Source of the DNA: WHSW01 sp963777775
GTDB taxonomy: Bacteria > Actinomycetota > Thermoleophilia > Solirubrobacterales > 70-9
Length of the DNA: 64,000 nt
Reading direction: 5' to 3'
Assembly: GCA_963777775.1 (NCBI GenBank)
Contig: CAVZRL010000005.1
Location: 434,001 to 498,000 of the forward strand
Shown here in pieces: positions 7,772 through 17,552 of the stretch (position 1 is its first letter; the number at the start of each line of letters is the position of its first letter). The position numbers were made by a program, and so were the translations under genes. The notes under the pieces are model-generated. The model saw only the letters and a program-made list of their open reading frames with translations. It searched no databases and was not told the origin of the DNA.

Positions 7772-9015
7772 CGACGATCTCCGATCGTTACGAGCTCGGG
7801 GACCGGCTCGGATCGGGCGGCATGTCGACCGTCTACAGGGCGACCGACCGCGTGCTCGAACGAACCGTCGCGGTCAAGGTCCTCGCCGAGCACCTCTCCG
7901 ACGACGACAAGTTCGTCGCCCGGTTTCGCCGTGAGGCGCTCGCGGTGGCGAAGCTGATCCACCCGAACATCGTCCAGGTCTACGACACCGGGGTCGACGC
8001 CGGCCGGCACTACATCGTGATGGAGTACGTCGAGGGCAAGTCGGTCGCCCAGCTCCTTCAGACCAGGGGCCGGCTCGGGGCCGACGCCGGGGCCGAGATC
8101 GGGATCCAGGCGTGCGCGGGGCTCGAGTACGCGCACCGCCAGGGAATCATCCACCGGGACGTAAAGCCCGGCAACCTGATGGTGATCGGCGGGCCCGCCG
8201 GCCGCCAGCGGCGCGACAGCTCCGCGCATGAGCCGCCGACCGGTGAGATCACGATCAAGCTGACCGACTTCGGGATCGCCCGGGCAAGCGCCCAGACCCG
8301 CCTCACTCAGGTCGGCTCAGTGGTCGGGACCGCCGCCTACCTCGCCCCCGAGCAGGCGCGCGGCGAGGAGACGACTCCCGCCGCCGACGTCTACGCGCTC
8401 GGGGTCGTCCTCTACCAACTGCTGACCGGCCGCCTGCCGTGGGAGGGGTCGACCCTGGCCGAGCTCGCGATTCGGCGCGAGAACGAGCGCCCGCTGCCGC
8501 CGACCTCCTATGACCCCGACGTGCCCGAGACACTGTCGCGGGCGGTGCTGCGCTCGCTCGAGGGCGAGGTCGCGGCGCGCTATTCGTCCGCCCGGGAGCT
8601 CTCGCGAGCACTGGAGGCGGGGCTGCGCGGCGAGGAGCCGCTTGCGCCGTCCGACGAGCTGCCGACCAACATGCTGGCGCCAGTCCCGACCGGGGTCACG
8701 AGGCGGATGGAGGCCGAGCCCTCGACCCCGGTCGCCCCGCAGACGCCGGTGCCGCCTCCGCCGCGGCGACGCCAGACTCCCGCCACCCCGCGGCCGACGC
8801 CCGCCCCGGCGCGGCCGAAGCGCTCGTTCGCGGGCCGGGCGATGCGCGCGATCGGGATCCTGGTCCTGATCGCGGTGCTCGCCGCCGTGATCGCGGCGGC
8901 GGTCCTGTTGCTGACCGACGCGGGGCGCGAAACCGATCTCGGCGAGCTGATCCGAGACAACATCTCCGATCAGATCCAGTCGGCCGAGGACTTCATCAAC
9001 GAGAACACGCCCTAG
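7768..9015 (+). CDS. PknB-like transmembrane serine/threonine protein kinase without PASTA repeats
   Basis: 415 residues. The Hanks-type kinase domain spans about 8-275: glycine loop GSGGMSTVY (15-23), Lys37 in VAVKVL, catalytic HRDVKPGN (Asp131), DFG Asp167 and APEQARGEE in the activation segment. About 25 residues (GGPAGRQRRDSSAHEPPTG and neighbours) are inserted between the catalytic loop and DFG. A Pro-rich basic juxtamembrane linker (about 300-355) leads to one TM helix (about 361-383) and only about 32 extracellular residues. PknB homologues usually carry PASTA repeats there. The GTG overlaps the upstream lipoprotein stop, which suggests the lipoprotein may replace the missing sensor. 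Confidence 0.92.
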   Translation: MTTISDRYELGDRLGSGGMSTVYRATDRVLERTVAVKVLAEHLSDDDKFVARFRREALAVAKLIHPNIVQVYDTGVDAGRHYIVMEYVEGKSVAQLLQTRGRLGADAGAEIGIQACAGLEYAHRQGIIHRDVKPGNLMVIGGPAGRQRRDSSAHEPPTGEITIKLTDFGIARASAQTRLTQVGSVVGTAAYLAPEQARGEETTPAADVYALGVVLYQLLTGRLPWEGSTLAELAIRRENERPLPPTSYDPDVPETLSRAVLRSLEGEVAARYSSARELSRALEAGLRGEEPLAPSDELPTNMLAPVPTGVTRRMEAEPSTPVAPQTPVPPPPRRRQTPATPRPTPAPARPKRSFAGRAMRAIGILVLIAVLAAVIAAAVLLLTDAGRETDLGELIRDNISDQIQSAEDFINENTP

Positions 9016-10232
9016 GCGGGAGCGCCCGCAGCGGCCTCCCACGGAGCTGCGCCGGCGAGCACCGCCTCCCGGTATGCCTCGAACCCTCGCGTTTCGATCG
9101 CGGCTCGGGCGCCCGCGGTCAGGCGCTCGAGGAAGGTCAGGTTGTGCAGGGTGAGCAGCCGGCCGGCGGTCGGCTGCTCGGCCCGGGCGAGATAGTGCAG
9201 GTAGGCGCGACTGTGGCGCGAGCAGGTCGGACACCGACAGCCCTCGACCAACGGCGTCTCGTCGGTCGCGAAGTCGGCGCGCGTGACGTCGAATCGAAAC
9301 CGGGAATCCGGCAACGGCGCGAGCGCCATCCCGTGCCGGGCGAGCCGGGTCGGGACCGCGCAGTCGAAGAGGTCGATCCCGAGCCCGATCCCGGCCAGCA
9401 GGTCGTCGGGCTCTCCGATCCCGAGCAGGTGCTTGGGGGGCTGGGCGGGCAGCATCGGCGCGGTCAGCGCCAGCACCCCATGCATCTCCGGCTTGTCGCG
9501 CCCGAGCGTGCCCCCGATCGCGATCCCGTCGACACCGGCTTCGGCGACCGCCTGGGCCGACTCGCGCCGCAGGTCCTCGTGGACACCGCCCTGGACGATT
9601 CCGAACACCGCCTGCGAGCCCGGGCCGTGCTCGGAGTGCCAGCGGAGGCAGCGGTCGAGCCAGCGATGCGTGCGCTCGGTCGAGCGCGCGGTGTACTCGC
9701 GGTCGGCGTGATAGGGCGTGCACTCGTCAAAGGCGAGCGCGATGTCGGCGCCGAGCGCCGCCTGCACCGCCATCGACTCCTCGGGTCCCATCAAGCGCTG
9801 CGATCCGTCGATGTATGAACGAAAGGCCACCCCGCGCTCGGAGATCTCGATCACGCCGCCACCCGCGCCGGCGCCGCGCCGGCGGCCCTTGATCTCGTCG
9901 GCGACGTTGCCGTGCGCGAGCGAGAAGACCTGAAAGCCGCCCGAGTCGGTGATCATCGCCCGCTCCCAGCCGATGAACCGGTGCAGCCCGCCGAGCGCCG
10001 CGATCCGCTCCGCCCCCGGAGCCAGAAAGAGGTGGAAGGTGTTGCCGAGGATCAGCTCGAAACCGAGCCCGGCGACCTCGGCGACGTCGAGCGTGCGAAC
10101 CGCGCCCCGGGTGGCGAGCGGGATGAAGGCCGGGGTGGCGATCGGCCCGTGGCAGGTCTGGAGCCGCCCGGTCCGGGCGGCTCCGTCACCTGCCGTGATC
10201 TCGAATCGTAGGCGCTCCGGATCGCCGCGCAC
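9012..10232 (-). CDS. tgt: tRNA-guanine transglycosylase (queuine tRNA-ribosyltransferase)
   Basis: Exchanges G34 for a 7-deazaguanine precursor of queuosine in tRNAs for Asp, Asn, His and Tyr. 406 residues. The active-site ITDSGGFQVFSL carries the catalytic Asp, FDCAVPTRLARHG corresponds to the usual FDCVMPTRNARNG, and the zinc site CRCPTC...H is near residue 330. An insertion rich in Gly/Ala (RRRGAGAGGG) follows KG in the region after DEIKG. The GTG start at 10232 is 7 bases after a minus-strand TAGGCT (10240-10245), predicting a leaderless mRNA. The 3' end overlaps the convergent kinase gene by 4 bases. No other queuosine gene is in the window. Confidence 0.94.
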   Translation of the reverse strand: MRGDPERLRFEITAGDGAARTGRLQTCHGPIATPAFIPLATRGAVRTLDVAEVAGLGFELILGNTFHLFLAPGAERIAALGGLHRFIGWERAMITDSGGFQVFSLAHGNVADEIKGRRRGAGAGGGVIEISERGVAFRSYIDGSQRLMGPEESMAVQAALGADIALAFDECTPYHADREYTARSTERTHRWLDRCLRWHSEHGPGSQAVFGIVQGGVHEDLRRESAQAVAEAGVDGIAIGGTLGRDKPEMHGVLALTAPMLPAQPPKHLLGIGEPDDLLAGIGLGIDLFDCAVPTRLARHGMALAPLPDSRFRFDVTRADFATDETPLVEGCRCPTCSRHSRAYLHYLARAEQPTAGRLLTLHNLTFLERLTAGARAAIETRGFEAYREAVLAGAAPWEAAAGAPA

Positions 10233-10258
10233 GACCCGGAGCCTAGACAGCGGCGCGC

Positions 10259-10723
10259 TTACTTCTGCTCGCTCGCGGTGCCCTCGACGCTCGCGCCGGC
10301 GATCTCGACCCGGTGCGGCTTGCGCTCCTCGGGCTTCGGGATCCGCACCTCGAGCACGCCGTCGTCGAAGTCGGCGGCGACGCTGTCGGCCTCGACGCCC
10401 TTCGGCAGCGTCAGCGAGCGTGAGAAGCGCCCGAACGACCGCTCGACCCGGAAGTAGCCCTCCGATTGCTCCTCGCGGTCGGCGCGGCGCTCACCCCAGA
10501 CGGTGAGCACACCGTCCTTGATCTCGATCTCGACATCCTCGCGGCTGAGCCCGGGCAGGTCGGCCCTGAGCACGAGGTGGTCCTCGGTCTCGACTAGGTC
10601 CATCGGCGGGACCCAGCGCCGGTTCGGGCTCGTGCCCTGGCCGAAGAAGGCGTCGAAGACCCGGTTGACCTCGGTCTGCAGCGAGTCGACCTCGCGGGCC
10701 GGCTCCCAACGTACGAGTGCCAT
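10259..10723 (-). CDS. Small heat-shock protein, Hsp20/alpha-crystallin family
   Basis: ATP-independent chaperone of 154 residues that holds unfolding proteins. The N-terminal arm (MALVRWEPAREVDSLQTEV) is followed by the alpha-crystallin domain (about 40-135), with LRADLPGLSREDVEIEI and the closing GVLEVRIPKPEE. A short charged tail follows. It has a strong AGGAGG Shine-Dalgarno site and a consensus-like promoter upstream, unlike most genes here, which suits a gene switched on strongly by stress. Confidence 0.95.
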   Translation of the reverse strand: MALVRWEPAREVDSLQTEVNRVFDAFFGQGTSPNRRWVPPMDLVETEDHLVLRADLPGLSREDVEIEIKDGVLTVWGERRADREEQSEGYFRVERSFGRFSRSLTLPKGVEADSVAADFDDGVLEVRIPKPEERKPHRVEIAGASVEGTASEQK

Positions 10724-10762
10724 GCTTGATACCTCCTGGTTGACTGAATAAATCTAAGTGGT

Positions 10763-10791
10763 TTTATAGCAGCTAAGCAGGTTCGGATCAA
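10763..10791 (-). promoter_or_regulatory. hsp20 promoter, TTGATC-17-TATAAA, with direct repeats
   Basis: On the minus strand TTGATC (10786-10791) and TATAAA (10763-10768) are separated by exactly 17 bases, followed by an AT-rich leader with AGGAGG. Two direct repeats of GAACCTG, 16 bases apart, flank and overlap the -35 and could bind a repressor. No HAIR or CIRCE element is visible. Confidence 0.6.
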
Positions 10792-10836
10792 CCCAGGTTC
10801 GGGCAAGCGCTCAGGCGACGCGGAGGCGGGCGCCGG

Positions 10837-12393
10837 TCAGCCGGCGAGCAACGAGCGGGCGGTCATCGCCGCGGGCTGCTCCACCCCGAGTAGGGCGAGG
10901 GCGGTCGGCGCTACGTCGGCCAGCACCCCGTCCGGCGCCAGCTCGAGGCCCGGGACGGTGACGACGAGCGGGACCGGGTTGAGCGAGTGGGCGGTGTTCG
11001 GGGACCCGTCGGGCTCGAGCATCTGCTCGGCGTTTCCGTGGTCGGCTGTCACCATGCAGGCGCCGCCCGAGCCGTGGACCGCAGCGACGACCTCGCCGAG
11101 GCAGGAATCGACCACCTCGATCGCCTCGACCGCCGCCGGGATCGACCCGGTGTGGCCGACCATGTCCGGGTTGGCGAAGTTGATGATCCCGAACCCGTAC
11201 CCGCCGCTGGACCAGTGCTCGCAGAACGCACTCGCCGCCGCCCTTGCGCTCATCTCCGGCTTGTGATCGTAGGTGGGGACATCGCGCGGCGAGTCGACCA
11301 GGCAGCGCTCCTCTCCGTCCCACTCGGCCTCGCGCCCGCCATTGAAGAAGTAGGTCACGTGCGCGTACTTCTCGGTCTCGGCGACGTGAAGCTGGCGCCG
11401 GCCGGCCGCGGCGAGAACGGCGGCAAGCGTCGTCTCGGGCTCGTTGGGTGCGAAGGCGACCGGATAGCTCCACCCCTCCCGGTACGAGGTCAGCGTGGTC
11501 AGCTCGATCGCCGGTGCCGAGCCGCGGTCGAACTCCTCGAGGCCGGGCTCGGCGAGCGCCCGGACGAGCTGTCGGGCGCGGTCGGGGCGGAAGTTGAGAT
11601 GGATCGCGACGTCGCCCTCGGCCGCCCCGTCGTAGTCGCCGATCACGGTCGGCCGGATGAACTCGTCGGTCTCACCCCGTCCGTGCGCCTCGGCGACCGC
11701 CTCGGCCGCTGAGTCCGCCCGTAGGCCCTCCGCATGCACGATCGCGTCGTAGGCCAGCTTGGTGCGCTCCCAGCGCCGGTCGCGATCCATCGAGTAGTAG
11801 CGGCCGCTGACGGTCGCGACCCGGCCCGCGTGGCGCAGCCAGCGCTCGAGCTCGGCGATGTAGGTCGGTGCCGAGGTGGGAAGCGTGTCGCGCCCATCGG
11901 TGAACACGTGCACGACCAGGTCGGGCACCCCCTCCTGGGCGGCGAGCTCGATGCAGGCCTCGATGTGCTCCCAGCCGGAGTGCACGCCCCCGTCGGAGAC
12001 CAGCCCGAGCAGGTGCAGGCGCCCGCGAGGGCTGCGGCGGGCCGCCGCGCAGGCGGCCTTCAGGACCGGGTTCTCGAACAGCTCGCCGCCGGCGACCGCC
12101 TCGTCGATGCGGGCCAGATCCTGCTTGACGATCGCGCCGGCGCCGAGGTTCATGTGCCCGACCTCGGAGTTGCCCATCTGCCCGTCGGGCAGGCCGACGG
12201 CGTGGCCGCAGGCCGTGAGCGTGGTCGTCGGGTAGTCGCCCCAGAGCCGGTCGAAGACCGGAGTCGCCGCCTGGCTGACAGCGTTGCCGGGCCCCGCCGG
12301 CGCGAGTCCCCAGCCGTCGAGGATGACCAGGCATACAGAGGGCACCGGCAGCGCCGACGGACCCGCTGGGCGGCGACTCATGCGGCCCTGCAT
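10837..12393 (-). CDS. gpmI: 2,3-bisphosphoglycerate-independent phosphoglycerate mutase
   Basis: Interconverts 3- and 2-phosphoglycerate (518 residues, alkaline-phosphatase superfamily, two Mn ions). It shows VILDGWG near the N-terminus, the phosphoserine loop GNSEVGHMNLGAG, the metal ligands in FANPDMVGHTGS and the TADHGNAEQM segment. It is the last gene of the glycolytic run gap-pgk-tpiA-gpmI on the minus strand and overlaps tpiA by 16 bases, so translation is probably coupled. The first residues (MQGRMSRRPAGPSALPVP) form a short extension, and the second ATG (four codons in) is an alternative start. SecG, which often follows tpiA in actinobacteria, is not here. Confidence 0.95.
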   Translation of the reverse strand: MQGRMSRRPAGPSALPVPSVCLVILDGWGLAPAGPGNAVSQAATPVFDRLWGDYPTTTLTACGHAVGLPDGQMGNSEVGHMNLGAGAIVKQDLARIDEAVAGGELFENPVLKAACAAARRSPRGRLHLLGLVSDGGVHSGWEHIEACIELAAQEGVPDLVVHVFTDGRDTLPTSAPTYIAELERWLRHAGRVATVSGRYYSMDRDRRWERTKLAYDAIVHAEGLRADSAAEAVAEAHGRGETDEFIRPTVIGDYDGAAEGDVAIHLNFRPDRARQLVRALAEPGLEEFDRGSAPAIELTTLTSYREGWSYPVAFAPNEPETTLAAVLAAAGRRQLHVAETEKYAHVTYFFNGGREAEWDGEERCLVDSPRDVPTYDHKPEMSARAAASAFCEHWSSGGYGFGIINFANPDMVGHTGSIPAAVEAIEVVDSCLGEVVAAVHGSGGACMVTADHGNAEQMLEPDGSPNTAHSLNPVPLVVTVPGLELAPDGVLADVAPTALALLGVEQPAAMTARSLLAG

Positions 12394-13220
12394 ATCGCCA
12401 CGAAGTCCTCCGGATCCAGCGACGCGCCCCCGACCAGGCCTCCGTCGATGTCGGGGCGATCGAAGAGCTCAGCCGCGTTCTCGGGTTTGACCGAGCCCCC
12501 GTAGACGACTCGGATCGCCGCGGCTGCCTCGCGATCGCGTTCGGCGACCCGTGCCCGGATCAGCGCGCTGGCCTCCTGCGCCTGCTCCGGCGTTGCCGTG
12601 CGCCCCGTCCCGATCGCCCAGATCGGCTCGTAGGCGATCACGACCTGCCCCAGCTTTGCCCCGGGCACCTCGGCCAGGTCAGCGTCGAGCTGGGTGATCA
12701 GCACCGACTCGGTCTCGCCGCCGTCGCGCTGCGCCTCGGTCTCGCCGACGCAGAGGATCGGGAGCAGGTCCGCGGCCAGCAGCGCCGCCAGCTTGCGGGC
12801 CAGGGCCTGATCGCTCTCAGCGAAGTGCTGGCGGCGTTCGGAGTGACCGATGATCGCCCCGGCGACCCCGAGCTCGCGCAGCATCGGGATCGAGATCTCG
12901 CCGGTGAAGGCGCCCGAGTCGCTCTCGTGCACGTTCTGGGCCGCGACCAGCACCGGCGAGCGCCGGGTTCGCTCAATGGTCGCCGCGAGGGCCGTGTAGG
13001 GCGGGCAGATGACGACGTCGACGGCTTCCAGCTCGCCGATCGAGCCGATGAATCGCTCGAGGAACTGATCGGCTTCGGCGATGGTCTTGTGCATCTTCCA
13101 GTTCGCCGCCACGAGCGGCCTGCGCCGTGGAGCCGAGCGCCGCTCTTGAGCCGCTTCACGTGAGGCGGAGCGAAGCGCAGCCCAGCCGCGCCGCTGTTGA
13201 GGCGCCTCGTACTCAGGCAT
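12378..13220 (-). CDS. tpiA: Triosephosphate isomerase with N-terminal extension
   Basis: Interconverts dihydroxyacetone phosphate and glyceraldehyde 3-phosphate. The core has NWKMHKT, the electrophilic His in GHSERR and the catalytic Glu in AYEPIWAIGTG; the phosphate loop is YGGSVKPEN. The open frame starts at ATG 13220, overlapping the pgk stop by 8 bases, and gives a basic 33-residue extension before the usual PLVAANWKMHK start. No ATG/TTG lies between that allows a standard-length enzyme with a complete first strand, so the extension is probably translated. The DNA of the extension contains a near-perfect 18-bp palindrome (13151-13168). Confidence 0.93.
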   Translation of the reverse strand: MPEYEAPQQRRGWAALRSASREAAQERRSAPRRRPLVAANWKMHKTIAEADQFLERFIGSIGELEAVDVVICPPYTALAATIERTRRSPVLVAAQNVHESDSGAFTGEISIPMLRELGVAGAIIGHSERRQHFAESDQALARKLAALLAADLLPILCVGETEAQRDGGETESVLITQLDADLAEVPGAKLGQVVIAYEPIWAIGTGRTATPEQAQEASALIRARVAERDREAAAAIRVVYGGSVKPENAAELFDRPDIDGGLVGGASLDPEDFVAICRAA

Positions 13221-14417
13221 CGCGCAGTGCCTCCACCCCGGGCAACTCCCTGCCCTCCATCAGCTCGAGCGAGGCGCCGCCCCCGGTCGAGAGCCAGTCG
13301 ACGTCCCCGGCGAGGCCGAAGCCGACCAGGGCGGCGACGGAGTCGCCGCCACCGACGACCGTGGTCCCGGGGGCCCGCGCGACCGCTTCGGCGACGCCGC
13401 GCGTGCCCGCCGCGAACGGCTCGAGCTCGAACGCTCCCATCGGGCCGTTCCAGAACACGGTTCCCGCGCGCCCGATCACCTCGGCGTAAGCCGCCAGCGT
13501 GCGCGGACCGATGTCGAGGCCGATCCAGCCGTCCGGGACCTCGGTGCCGTCGAGCTCGCGGCGCTCGACGTCCGCCGCGAAACGGTCGCCGAGCACCAGG
13601 TCGGTGGGAAGCATCAGCTCGCACGCGAGCTCGCGGGCGCGAGCGATCGCGCGCCCGGCCAGCGCCACGCCCTCCTCCTCGATCAGCGACTCACCGGTCG
13701 CCTGGCCGAGGGCGCGAAAGAAGCTGAAGCACATGGCACCGCCGATCAGGATGCTGTCCGCCCGCTCGAGGAAGGCGTCGATGACGCCGACCTTGCCCGA
13801 GACCTTGGCCCCGCCGAGCACGACGCAGAGTGGGCGCTCGGGGTGATCGCGGACCGCAGTCAGCTCCCGCACCTCGCGCTCGAGCAGCAGACCGGCGTAG
13901 CCGGGCAGCAGGTGCGCCACCCCCTCGGTGGTCGCGTGAGCGCGGTGGGCGGCGCCAAAGGCGTCGTTGACGTAGACGTCCGCCAGCCCGGCGAGCGCCT
14001 GCGCAAGCTCGGGGTCGTTGGCGGTCTCGCCGGCCTCGAAGCGGCTGTTCTCGAGCAGCAGCACCTGCCCGGGCGCGAGCGCCGCGACGGCGGCCTCGAC
14101 CGACTCGCCGACGACCGCGTCGGCAAGCCCGACGTCCGTGCCGAGCAACTCGGCGAGCCGCACCCGCACCGGTTCCATCGAAAGCCCCGGGTCCGGGCCG
14201 CCCTTGGGTCGACCGAGGTGGGAGACGAGGACGAGCGCCGCGCCATGCTCGCGGATCAGCTCGATCGTCGGCAGCGCCGCCCGAATCCGGGTGTCGTCGG
14301 CGACCGCCGGGAGATCGTCGCCGCCCAGCGGCACGTTGAAGTCGACCCGGGCCAGCACCCGGGCACCGTCAAGCGGCGCATCGCGAACGCTCGCCTTGTC
14401 GAAGGACCCCCGCTCGC

Positions 14418-14421
<4 letters not shown>
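13213..14421 (-). CDS. pgk: Phosphoglycerate kinase
   Basis: Transfers phosphate from 1,3-bisphosphoglycerate to ADP (402 residues). It has the N-terminal RVDFNVPLGG, the substrate region SHLGRPKGGPDP, LLLENSRFEAGE, the hinge and nucleotide-domain VVLGGAKVSGK, and the C-terminal STGGGASLELMEG. The start is a TTG at 14421 that overlaps the gap stop codon as TTGA, giving (M)SERGSFDKASVRDAPL before the conserved LARVDFNVP. This implies translation coupled to gap, with tpiA overlapping downstream in turn. Confidence 0.95.
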
Positions 14422-15443
<1,022 letters not shown>

Positions 15444-15477
15444 CAGTCCCTCCGTGTCACTCGTTTGGGTCTTTCAC

Positions 15478-15840
15478 TCAACTGCTCCCCACCGCCACCT
15501 CGACCCGGTGACCGTCCGGGTCGAGCATGTACGCCGAGTAGTACGTCGCACCGTACTGCGGGCGCGGGCCGGGCGCTCCGTCGTCGGTCCCGCCGGCGGC
15601 GATCCCGGCCTCCCAGGCGGCCTTCACCGTGGGGATCGCGTTGGCGGTGAAACACACATGCCCAGAGCCCGAGGCGATCGAGTCGGCGCGCGCCGCGAAG
15701 AAGACCGGCTTCACGATTCCCCAGGAGATCGTCTGCTCGTCGTCATCGTGGCGGCGCCAGCCGAGCGAGCCGAGCACCGCGTCGTAGAAGCGCCCGCTGC
15801 GCCCCAGCTCGCTGACCCCGACGCTGACGTGGTGGATCAC
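15478..15840 (-). CDS. VOC (glyoxalase/bleomycin-resistance fold) protein
   Basis: 120 residues, a single vicinal-oxygen-chelate domain built of paired beta-alpha-beta-beta-beta units. It begins IHHVSVGVSELGRSGRFYDAVLG and ends YMLDPDGHRVEVAVGS, as in many VOC proteins. Likely metal ligands are His4 (second strand pair: His in SGHVCFTA) and the Glu of HRVEV. The family includes glyoxalases, dioxygenases and drug-binding proteins, so no substrate is assigned. The GTG start lies 6 bases after TAGGTT (15847-15852), which overlaps the stop of the ABC permease gene. Confidence 0.85.
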   Translation of the reverse strand: MIHHVSVGVSELGRSGRFYDAVLGSLGWRRHDDDEQTISWGIVKPVFFAARADSIASGSGHVCFTANAIPTVKAAWEAGIAAGGTDDGAPGPRPQYGATYYSAYMLDPDGHRVEVAVGSS

Positions 15841-15849
15841 GTACTAAAC

Positions 15850-16623
15850 CTACCCGCCGCGGGGTGTCCACCGAAACCAGCGCAGCGCGAGCGCCAACCC
15901 CAGGGCGCCCCAGGCGGCGACGATCGCGAGGTTCACCCACTCGAAGCCGGCGCCGACCGTGGTCGGATCGAATGCGGCGAAGAACGCCTCGAAGAAGTGA
16001 CGAATCGGGAACAGGTCGGCGAACGCCAGCACGCCATCGGGGATCTCGGTCTCGGGGATGAACACCCCGGAGAGGAAGTACAGCGGCAGGACCGCCATGT
16101 TCGCGATCGGCGCCGCCGCGTCCTCGGATGGAATCGCCGCGGTCAGCGCGACCCCGAGGCAACAGAACGAGGCGGCACCCACGGCCAGCGTCACCAGCAC
16201 GGCCGGCAGCCGCTCCCACGGGACCTCGACGCCGTACACGAGGCGGCCGATAGCCGTCACGGCGACGAGCAGCAAGATCGAAACCACGATCGAGTTGCCG
16301 ACCCGGCCCGCGAAGAAGGCCCAGGCGGGCAGTGGAGTGCCGCGGCCGCGCTTGAGGATGCCGTTCTCCCGGTCGACGGTCAGGTTGACCGCGAGGCTCT
16401 GCAGGGTCGCCGAGACCACGCCCAGGGTGACGATCGCCGGCACGTAGTAGGTGGTGGTCTTGATCCCGCCCAGCTCGTCGATCGTCTCGTTGCCGAAGAT
16501 CGTCGCGAAGATGAGCAGGAAGATGAGCGGCAGCGCGACCGTGAAGAAGACCGAGGCCGGGTTGCGCCAGAAGGTCTTCTGGTCGAAGCGGAACTGATGC
16601 AGCGCCAGCGCCGGCCCGTTCAT
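15850..16623 (-). CDS. ABC-2 type transporter permease (DrrB-like)
   Basis: 257-residue membrane protein with about six TM helices: near 22-42, 60-80, 105-130, 140-165, 170-190 and 225-247. The ABC-2 signature region YFLSGVFIPETEIP lies before the last helix. It pairs with the ATPase encoded immediately upstream; its ATG overlaps the ATPase stop (ATGA). Daunorubicin-resistance-type exporters are the nearest known class. The exported compound cannot be inferred. The pair occupies the interval between rapZ and gap where many actinobacteria carry yvcK and whiA. Confidence 0.9.
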   Translation of the reverse strand: MNGPALALHQFRFDQKTFWRNPASVFFTVALPLIFLLIFATIFGNETIDELGGIKTTTYYVPAIVTLGVVSATLQSLAVNLTVDRENGILKRGRGTPLPAWAFFAGRVGNSIVVSILLLVAVTAIGRLVYGVEVPWERLPAVLVTLAVGAASFCCLGVALTAAIPSEDAAAPIANMAVLPLYFLSGVFIPETEIPDGVLAFADLFPIRHFFEAFFAAFDPTTVGAGFEWVNLAIVAAWGALGLALALRWFRWTPRGG

Positions 16624-17519
16624 CGCCCGTCCTCGGTGATCTCCAGGTAGATGTCCTCGAGGCTCGGGGCGCCGACCTCGAGTCCGACCAGCTCGAGCTC
16701 GCGCTCGAGCGCCCAGCCGGTCAGCTCGTGCAGCGCCCGCTCGGGCTCGCTCGTCCTCAGCATCGCGAAGCTGCCGTCGAGCTCGATCCCTGTCACCGGC
16801 ACGGCCGCGGGCTCGATCCCGCCGGGCAGCCGGAAGCGGATCTCGCTCGCCGCCGCGCCGCGCCCGATTCGGTCCGGGGGGCCCTCGGCGACGATCCGGC
16901 CGCCGACGATGATCGCGACCCGGTCGGCGAGCCGCTGCGCCTCGTCCATGTAGTGCGTGGTCAGGAAGACCGTCTTGCCCAGGTCGCGCAGGCTCTCGAT
17001 CAGATCCCAGGCGTGCCGGCGGGCGGAGGGGTCGAAGCCCGTCGTCGGCTCGTCGAGGAAGAGCAGCTCGGGATCGCCGATCAGGGCAACGGCGACATCG
17101 AGCCGGCGGAGCTGACCGCCGGAGAGCCGAGCCGCGCGCGAGTCGGCCTTCTCGCTCAGGCCGACGCGCTCGATCGTCTCCGGCACCCGGCGCGGGGACG
17201 GGTAATAGCCGGCGTAGAGCTCGAGCGTCTCGCGCACCGAGAGCTCGGGCCGCATCCGGCACTGCTGGAGCACGATCCCGAGCCGCTCGCGCCAGGCGCG
17301 GGTCGGGCGTGCCGGGTCCGCCCCGAGCACCCGGATCTCCCCCGCGCTGCGCCGGCGATAGCCCTCGAGGATCTCCGTCGTCGTCGTCTTCCCGGCGCCG
17401 TTCGGGCCGAGGAAGGCGAACACCTCACCGCGCTCGACCTCGAGATCGATCCCGCGGACCGCCTCGAACTCGTCGTAGGACTTGCGCAGGCCCGAGACAG
17501 CGATCACCGGCTCGCTCAC
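16620..17519 (-). CDS. ABC transporter ATP-binding protein (DrrA/CcmA type)
   Basis: 299 residues. Walker A is GPNGAGKTTTTEILEG, the signature is LSGGQLRRLDVAVALIG, Walker B is LLFLDEPTTGFDP, and the switch His is in TTHYMDEAQ. A C-terminal domain of about 80 residues (after VAEGPPDRIG) is typical of DrrA-like exporters and ends SLEDIYLEITE. The GTG start at 17519 is 7 bases after TAGAAT (17527-17532), a clear example of the leaderless promoter pattern. It forms an operon with the permease downstream. Confidence 0.93.
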   Translation of the reverse strand: MSEPVIAVSGLRKSYDEFEAVRGIDLEVERGEVFAFLGPNGAGKTTTTEILEGYRRRSAGEIRVLGADPARPTRAWRERLGIVLQQCRMRPELSVRETLELYAGYYPSPRRVPETIERVGLSEKADSRAARLSGGQLRRLDVAVALIGDPELLFLDEPTTGFDPSARRHAWDLIESLRDLGKTVFLTTHYMDEAQRLADRVAIIVGGRIVAEGPPDRIGRGAAASEIRFRLPGGIEPAAVPVTGIELDGSFAMLRTSEPERALHELTGWALERELELVGLEVGAPSLEDIYLEITEDGR

Positions 17520-17552
17520 GGCGGCGATTCTAGGGCCGGGCCGAGGCGATGC

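Noticed and set aside
15850..17262. 470-codon frame that includes the ABC permease and extends upstream through the ATPase gene
   Set aside because: The upstream half is the ATPase gene read out of frame. The permease proper starts at ATG 16623 with an ATGA overlap.
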